DNA of 64,000 nucleotides from Erinaceus europaeus (Eukaryota; Chordata; Mammalia; Eulipotyphla; Erinaceidae), in the NCBI RefSeq assembly GCF_950295315.1, contig NW_026647665.1:124001-188000 (forward strand), written 5' to 3'. How positions within the stretch are numbered: the stretch's first letter is position 1; the number at the start of each line of letters is the position of its first letter. Below are positions 59,383 to 64,000 of the stretch, one piece after another. The notes below the pieces were generated by a model. That model was given only the letters and a program-made list of their open reading frames with translations. It did no database searches and was not told the DNA's origin. A program made the translations under genes and the position numbers.

Positions 59383-60400
59383 TTTTTTTTTATTTAAGAA
59401 AGGAGACATTAACAAAACCATAGGATAAGAGGGGTACAGTTCCACACAATTCCCACCACCCAATCTCCATATCCCATCCCCTCCCCTGATAGCTTTCCCA
59501 TTCTCTATCCCTCTGGGAGTATGGACACAGGGTCGTTGTGGGTTGCAGAAGGTGGAAGGTCTGGCTTCTGTAATTGCTTCCCCGCTGAACATGGGCGTTG
59601 ACTGGTCGATCCATACTCCCAGTCTGCCTCTTTCTTTCTCTAGTAGGGTGGGGCTCTGGGGAAGTGGAGCTCCAGTACACATTGGTGGGGTTGTCTGTCC
59701 AGGGAAGTCTGGTGGGCATCGTGCTGGCATTTGGAACCTGATGGCTGAAAAGAGAGTTAACATACAAAGCCAAACAAATTGTTGAATGACCATGGACCTA
59801 AAGACTGGAAAAGTGTTGGGAGGTATTCCCTCCAGGCTCTTGTGTACTTTAGCTTTCAGGTATATGTTTTTCCCTAGCTTATGGGCACGGGTGAACCTAT
59901 GCTCTATCTCAGGGGACCTGAACTATATCTAGGTTTGGGGACTTTATTGGGGAGTGGAACACCGGGAATGGAATTAGAGAATACTGTGAAAGGAAAGGCC
60001 TCACCCGAGTGATGAAGCTGAAGGGTTGTCATTCCACACCTGAAGTCTCTGGACACAGTCTGAAGTGAAGTATGCTGGGGTAGCACTCGTTGCGTTGATT
60101 GGGTTGCAATCCATGGATGCAATATTAATTGATTTGGATTGAGAAAAGCATGCAGGAAAGTGGGCCCCACCCTAAGGTTCCAGGACTGGGGGAAGTAGAG
60201 GCTCTATCTATGGAGATGTGAGGTTCCTGCTGTCTTAGGGTTCAAGAAGACAATGGATAGTTATTGTGATCATCACATTATTTGGTGATTGGGTTAACTT
60301 TGAAAAGTCCCTTTGTTAGGTTTTGGGGTATAATACCCAGCATCTTGTATATAGCCGTGCTACCAGTTGCTTCTGTTCTCCCTGGTCTAGGCTTTTGAGA
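59383..60400 (-). mobile_element. R1 repeat copy with internal deletion
   Basis: The 3' module (59383-59815) is joined directly to the 5' module (from TTGGGAGGTATTCCCTCCAG), skipping the middle seen at 61660-62360. The minus-strand frame 59773-59390 is open for 127 codons and collinear with the one at 57755-57372. Confidence 0.8.
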
Positions 60401-60519
60401 GAGTCAACATATCAAAGACAGCCCATGTATTAAAAAGACTCAGTCTGTGTTTTAAGAAGTTCTAGACATATGATCAATTTTTACTCTCTCATATTAATTA
60501 GTGGTTTATATGACTGCAC

Positions 60520-60700
60520 TTTAATAGGAGTGTATATAAACACCATTCCCACCACCAAAAGACTGTCCCATCCCAACCACCCCTCCACTCCCCCCACCCC
60601 CCGATGCGCCAGGAAGCCCAATAGCCACCCTCCCCTTCACCAGAGGGTTTTTACTTTGGTGCCCTGCTCTAGATTTAATCAGATCCTGCTTTAAAAGATA
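60520..60700 (-). mobile_element. L1 3'UTR fragment
   Basis: CCATTCCCACCACCAAAAGA, a C-rich stretch, then GGTTTTTACTTTGGTGCCCT, similar to the 26690-26790 segment of the L1 3'UTR. Confidence 0.6.
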
Positions 60701-60749
60701 TTAAAATACTTTTAATATCTTTTTGTATTTCTCCTTGATCCAAAAATTA

Positions 60750-60872
60750 AGAAAGGACAGAAATGAGCAGGTAAGTGGATAAGGCATTGAACACTCAAGC
60801 ATGAAGCTGTAAGTTTGATCCCTAACAGTGATGTATTCATTTTCTCTGTCCTCCTATTTCATTAATACATAA
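60750..60872 (+). mobile_element. tRNA-derived SINE, short type
   Basis: GAGCAGGTAAGTGGATAAGG start, AAGTTTGATCCCTAACAG box. Confidence 0.6.
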
Positions 60873-60877
60873 GTAAT

Positions 60878-61222
60878 TTTTTTTTGTCTCCAGGATTATT
60901 GCTATACTCAGTGCCTGCACTACCTACATATGAATCCACTGTTCCTGGAGGCCATTTTTTTTCCATTTTATTGCCCTTGTTGCCATTATTTTTATTGTTG
61001 TTGTTATTGCTGCTGTTGTTAGATAGGACAGAGAGAAATCAAGAGAGGAGGGGGAGACAGAGAGGGGGAGAGAAAGACAGACACCTGCAGACCTGCTTCA
61101 TCTCTTGTGAGGCAACCCCCCTGCGGGTGGAGAGCAGGGAGCTCAAACCAGGATCCTTATGCTGGTCCTTGTGCTTTCTTTGCACCATGTATGCTTAACC
61201 CACTGTGCTACTGCCCAGCCCC
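60878..61222 (-). mobile_element. Dimeric SINE
   Basis: Antisense right unit GTCTCCAGGATTATTGCTAT then antisense left unit ending CTACTGCCCAGCCCCC. Confidence 0.88.
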
Positions 61223-61239
61223 CAAATAAAATTATTGTT

Positions 61240-62935
61240 AATTTTTTATTTATAAAATGGAAATATTGACAAGACATAGGATAAGAGGGATACATTTCCA
61301 CACAATCCCCACCACCAGAGCCCCATATCCCATCCCCTCCCTGATAGCTTTCCTGTTCTTTATCCCTCTGGCAGTATGGACCCAGGATCATTCTGGGGTG
61401 CAGAAGGTGGAAGGTCTGGTTTCTGTAATTGCTTTCTTGCTGAACACGGACATTGGCAGGTCAATCCATACTCTCAACCTGTCTCTCTCTTTCCCTAGTG
61501 GGGCAGGGATCTGGAGACGTGGGGCTCCAGGACACATTGGGGTCATCTAACCAAGGAAGTCAGGTTGGCATCATGGTAACATCTGGAACCTGGTGGCTGA
61601 AAAAGAGTTAAGATATAAAGCAGAACAAATGATTGACTAATCATGAGCCTAAGGGCAAGAATATTGCAGATGAAGATTTGGAGGTCTCCGTTTTGGAAAA
61701 AGCTAGTAGGTATATTTTAGGTATCATCCAGAGGGCCCATGACTTTACTAGTTTTTGCTTGAGCCTGACATCTAATATGCAGGTGGACTCAGGTTATTGT
61801 CTGGGGAGATGGTGTCACAGTTGGAAAAGGACTAGAAAGCTGCATCAGGGAAGAGAGTAGTTCCCAAATATGGTGAAAGTATATAAATATTGTTAACTGT
61901 TAACCCCAAGCTGCCCCAGTATTATCGACCCATCTTCCTCAGGTGTAGCATAGAGTATGTTGTCCATTCTCCCTTCGGAGGATGGAACATTTTCTACCAC
62001 TGTTGATCCAAGTTGAGGCCAATGTCCTATGGTGGGCCCACAAAGAGGTCTATTTTGTTGTTCCTGATAGAGATGACTGGTAACAATGGAGAGAGGGATT
62101 TATTTGAGGTCTACGCCTATCATGTCTGTTTGGGAATCTCAGGACTTCCCGAATAGGGCCCCAGCTGGTGGGGTGGCCTGATAGTGACTAAAGAGTCATC
62201 GTTAAAGTATGCCAGTCTCTTGCCCTTATTTAGCTTTTGCAGTCCTTGCTTTGATAAGGTTAGCTTTGAAGTGAGTGAGAGAACTGTAATAGGAAGGAGC
62301 TGAGGAGGGTATCTAAGTCTAAGTAGACACTATTTCATTAGGAACTTAATACTGACTCACTACAGACTATTGTGTACTTTTGCTTTCAGGTATATATTTT
62401 GCTTTAATTTATGGATACATTTGAACATATGCTCTGTCTCACAGGACCTGGTCTATATCGAGGTTTTAGGACTTTGTTAGGAAGTGAACCACCTGGAATG
62501 GAATTAGAGAATACTATGAAAGGGAAGGTCTCACCCGAGTAATGAGGGTGAAGGGTTGACATTCCACGCCTGACATCTCTGGACACAGTCTGAAGTGAAG
62601 CATGCTGAGAGGTGGTACTCATTGCATTGATTAGGTTGGGATCAATATCATTTTATATGAGTTGAGAGTAGCATGTAGGAACATGAGCCCCACCCTAGAG
62701 GTTCTAGGACTGGGGGAAATATAGGCTCTATAGAGGAATCAGGAGGTTCCTGCTGTCTTAGGGTTAAGAAGACAATAGATAGTTAATTGCTATAATCACA
62801 TTATTTGGCAATTGGGTTAACTTTGAAATATCCCTTTGTTAGGATTTGCTGTATCATACACAACATCACCATAATTTATGTCCTTTGACATTATTTGTAT
62901 ATAGCTGTGCCACCAGTTGCTTCCCTGATCCAGCT
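61240..62935 (-). mobile_element. R1 repeat, longest copy (~1.7 kb)
   Basis: Inverted tail at 61240-61262, common 3' module, middle module, and 5' module ending TGCCACCAGTTGCTTCC. It defines the family's minimum length. No reverse transcriptase or LTR ends seen. Confidence 0.8.
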
Positions 62936-63485
62936 TTCTGTTCCTTTTTGAGCCATGACATCATCTCCCCCAGGCAATAACTTGGATCCACCTGCATATC
63001 AGATTTCAGGCTCAGGGGGAAAAAAAAAAACCAATATAGCCACAGGCCCTTTGGAATATAACTAAAATATGCCTACTAGCTATCTACAAAATGGAGGGCC
63101 GCCCCATCTCTTCATCTGCACTATTCCAGCCTTTAGGTTCATGATTGGTCAACAATTTGTTTGCCTTTGTATGTTAACTCTCTTTTCAGCCACCAGGTTC
63201 CACCCCACTAGGGAAAGAGAGAGGCAGGCTGGGAGTATGGATTGACCAGTCAACCCCCATGTTCAGCAGGGAAGCAATTACAGAAGCCAGACCTTCCACC
63301 TTCTGCATCCCACAATGACCTTGGGTCCATACTCCCAGAGGGTTAAAGAATAGGAAAGCTATCAAGGGAGGAGGGAAGAGATATGGAGTTCTGGTGGTGG
63401 GTACAACTCTCTGTGGAGTTGTACCCCTCTTATCCTATGGTTTAGTCAATGTTTCCTTTTTATAAATAAATTTTAAAAAAGAAAT
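62936..63485 (+). mobile_element. R1 repeat copy, head-to-head with the previous one
   Basis: Sense copy starting CTGATCCAGCTTTCTGTTCC and ending in ATAAATAAATTTTAAAAAAG. About 100 bp of the common module is missing after CAGCCACCAGGTTCC (near 63205). Together with 61240-62935 it forms a large inverted arrangement with both tails facing out. Confidence 0.8.
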
Positions 63486-63965
63486 AGAAAGCAGGTTCCT
63501 TCCTATGTTTCATAGAAGAACTTGATAACTTCCTTCCATTTTCCTATTCTTGGGGATGTGTGTGGGCGGGTGTTTTGTTTTCTGTTTTTCTTTACTTTTT
63601 CTCTCTTTTTTTTATGTGAAGGGTTATTGATACTGATAAGAGGCCTTGACTATTAGAAACTTTGCTTTTCATTTTCTTGTAAAGTTTGTATTCCTCATTT
63701 CTTCCCACTTTTCTCTATCAAAACTTCAGTAAAGCATATTTTTAGTTTCAGTCTCCCAATCTTGTATTTTTTTCTTTTCTTACCAGTCAACTTAATCTGA
63801 ATTCTAATTTCTGTATATTTTGTTTGACTCTCTAGCTCTCTGTTTTTGGTTCTGAGTAATTGACAGTTTTCTTTCCAGAATATTAAAAAACTAGTAATAG
63901 TTATCTTAGCACCTGCTGACCATGACTATACAGTGACTTTCTGAATGATCAGAAATCAAGGAGGT

Positions 63966-64000
63966 GGGAGTCAGGTGGTAGTGCAGCGGGTTAAGCACAC
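63966..64000 (+). mobile_element. SINE, cut by window end
   Basis: GGGAGTCAGGTGGTAGTGCAG then GGGTTAAGCACAC, the 5' start of the common SINE. Confidence 0.88.

Noticed and set aside
49912..64000. Next MICU1 exon (FERHDPVDG region)
   Set aside because: Scanned for the expected peptide after 48749 and found nothing; it presumably lies beyond the window.

Overview
This is mammalian genomic DNA, almost certainly from a hedgehog (Erinaceus type). Two things point there. Most of the repeats are one abundant tRNA-derived SINE family with a CT-rich body and an A/AAC-rich tail, which I recognise as the erinaceid type. The only protein gene is a clear mammalian MICU1. Species is an inference; the gene call is firm. 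There is no bacterial, plasmid or phage content, no CRISPR array and no operon.

The whole window lies inside MICU1 (mitochondrial calcium uptake protein 1, the Ca2+-sensing gatekeeper of the mitochondrial calcium uniporter), on the + strand. Five constitutive coding exons and one 12-nt microexon are visible: 3294-3456, 8652-8695, microexon 13409-13420, 21521-21635, 45830-45912 and 48552-48749. Joined without the microexon they read in frame from about residue 111 to 311 (human numbering), including the first EF-hand loop [12 protein letters not shown]. All have AG/GT splice borders and the phases agree. Both gene ends lie outside the window. The microexon encodes DFWQ and matches the position, length and near-identity of the muscle MICU1.1 insertion (EFWQ in the described isoform); RBFOX-type GCATG motifs follow it.

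The other 98-99% is intron. 1-3293 is the end of an upstream intron. 3457-21520 is fairly repeat-poor, with long unique stretches around the microexon and at 17.5-22.3 kb. 21636-45829 is a 24-kb intron holding most of the long insertions: an internally deleted L1 of about 4.2 kb, an older L1, a solo LTR nested in a SINE, and several copies of an A-tailed medium-length repeat called R1 here. 48750-64000 is an intron running off the window, dense in SINEs (51-57 kb) and R1 copies (57-63.5 kb), two of them head to head.

The less ordinary signals are: (i) the conserved muscle microexon; (ii) three very short insertions with target-site duplications and no tail, derived from the 5' ends of structural RNAs (two 5S rRNA, one tRNA-Ile 5' half), all antisense to MICU1; (iii) a solo LTR with perfect terminal repeats, perfect 6-bp target duplication, a 22-bp palindrome and an internal minisatellite; (iv) the R1 family, whose copies share an open frame; and (v) two unrecognised open blocks with good 3' splice sites in MICU1 phase, possible alternative terminal exons. 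No previously undescribed multi-gene system was found.
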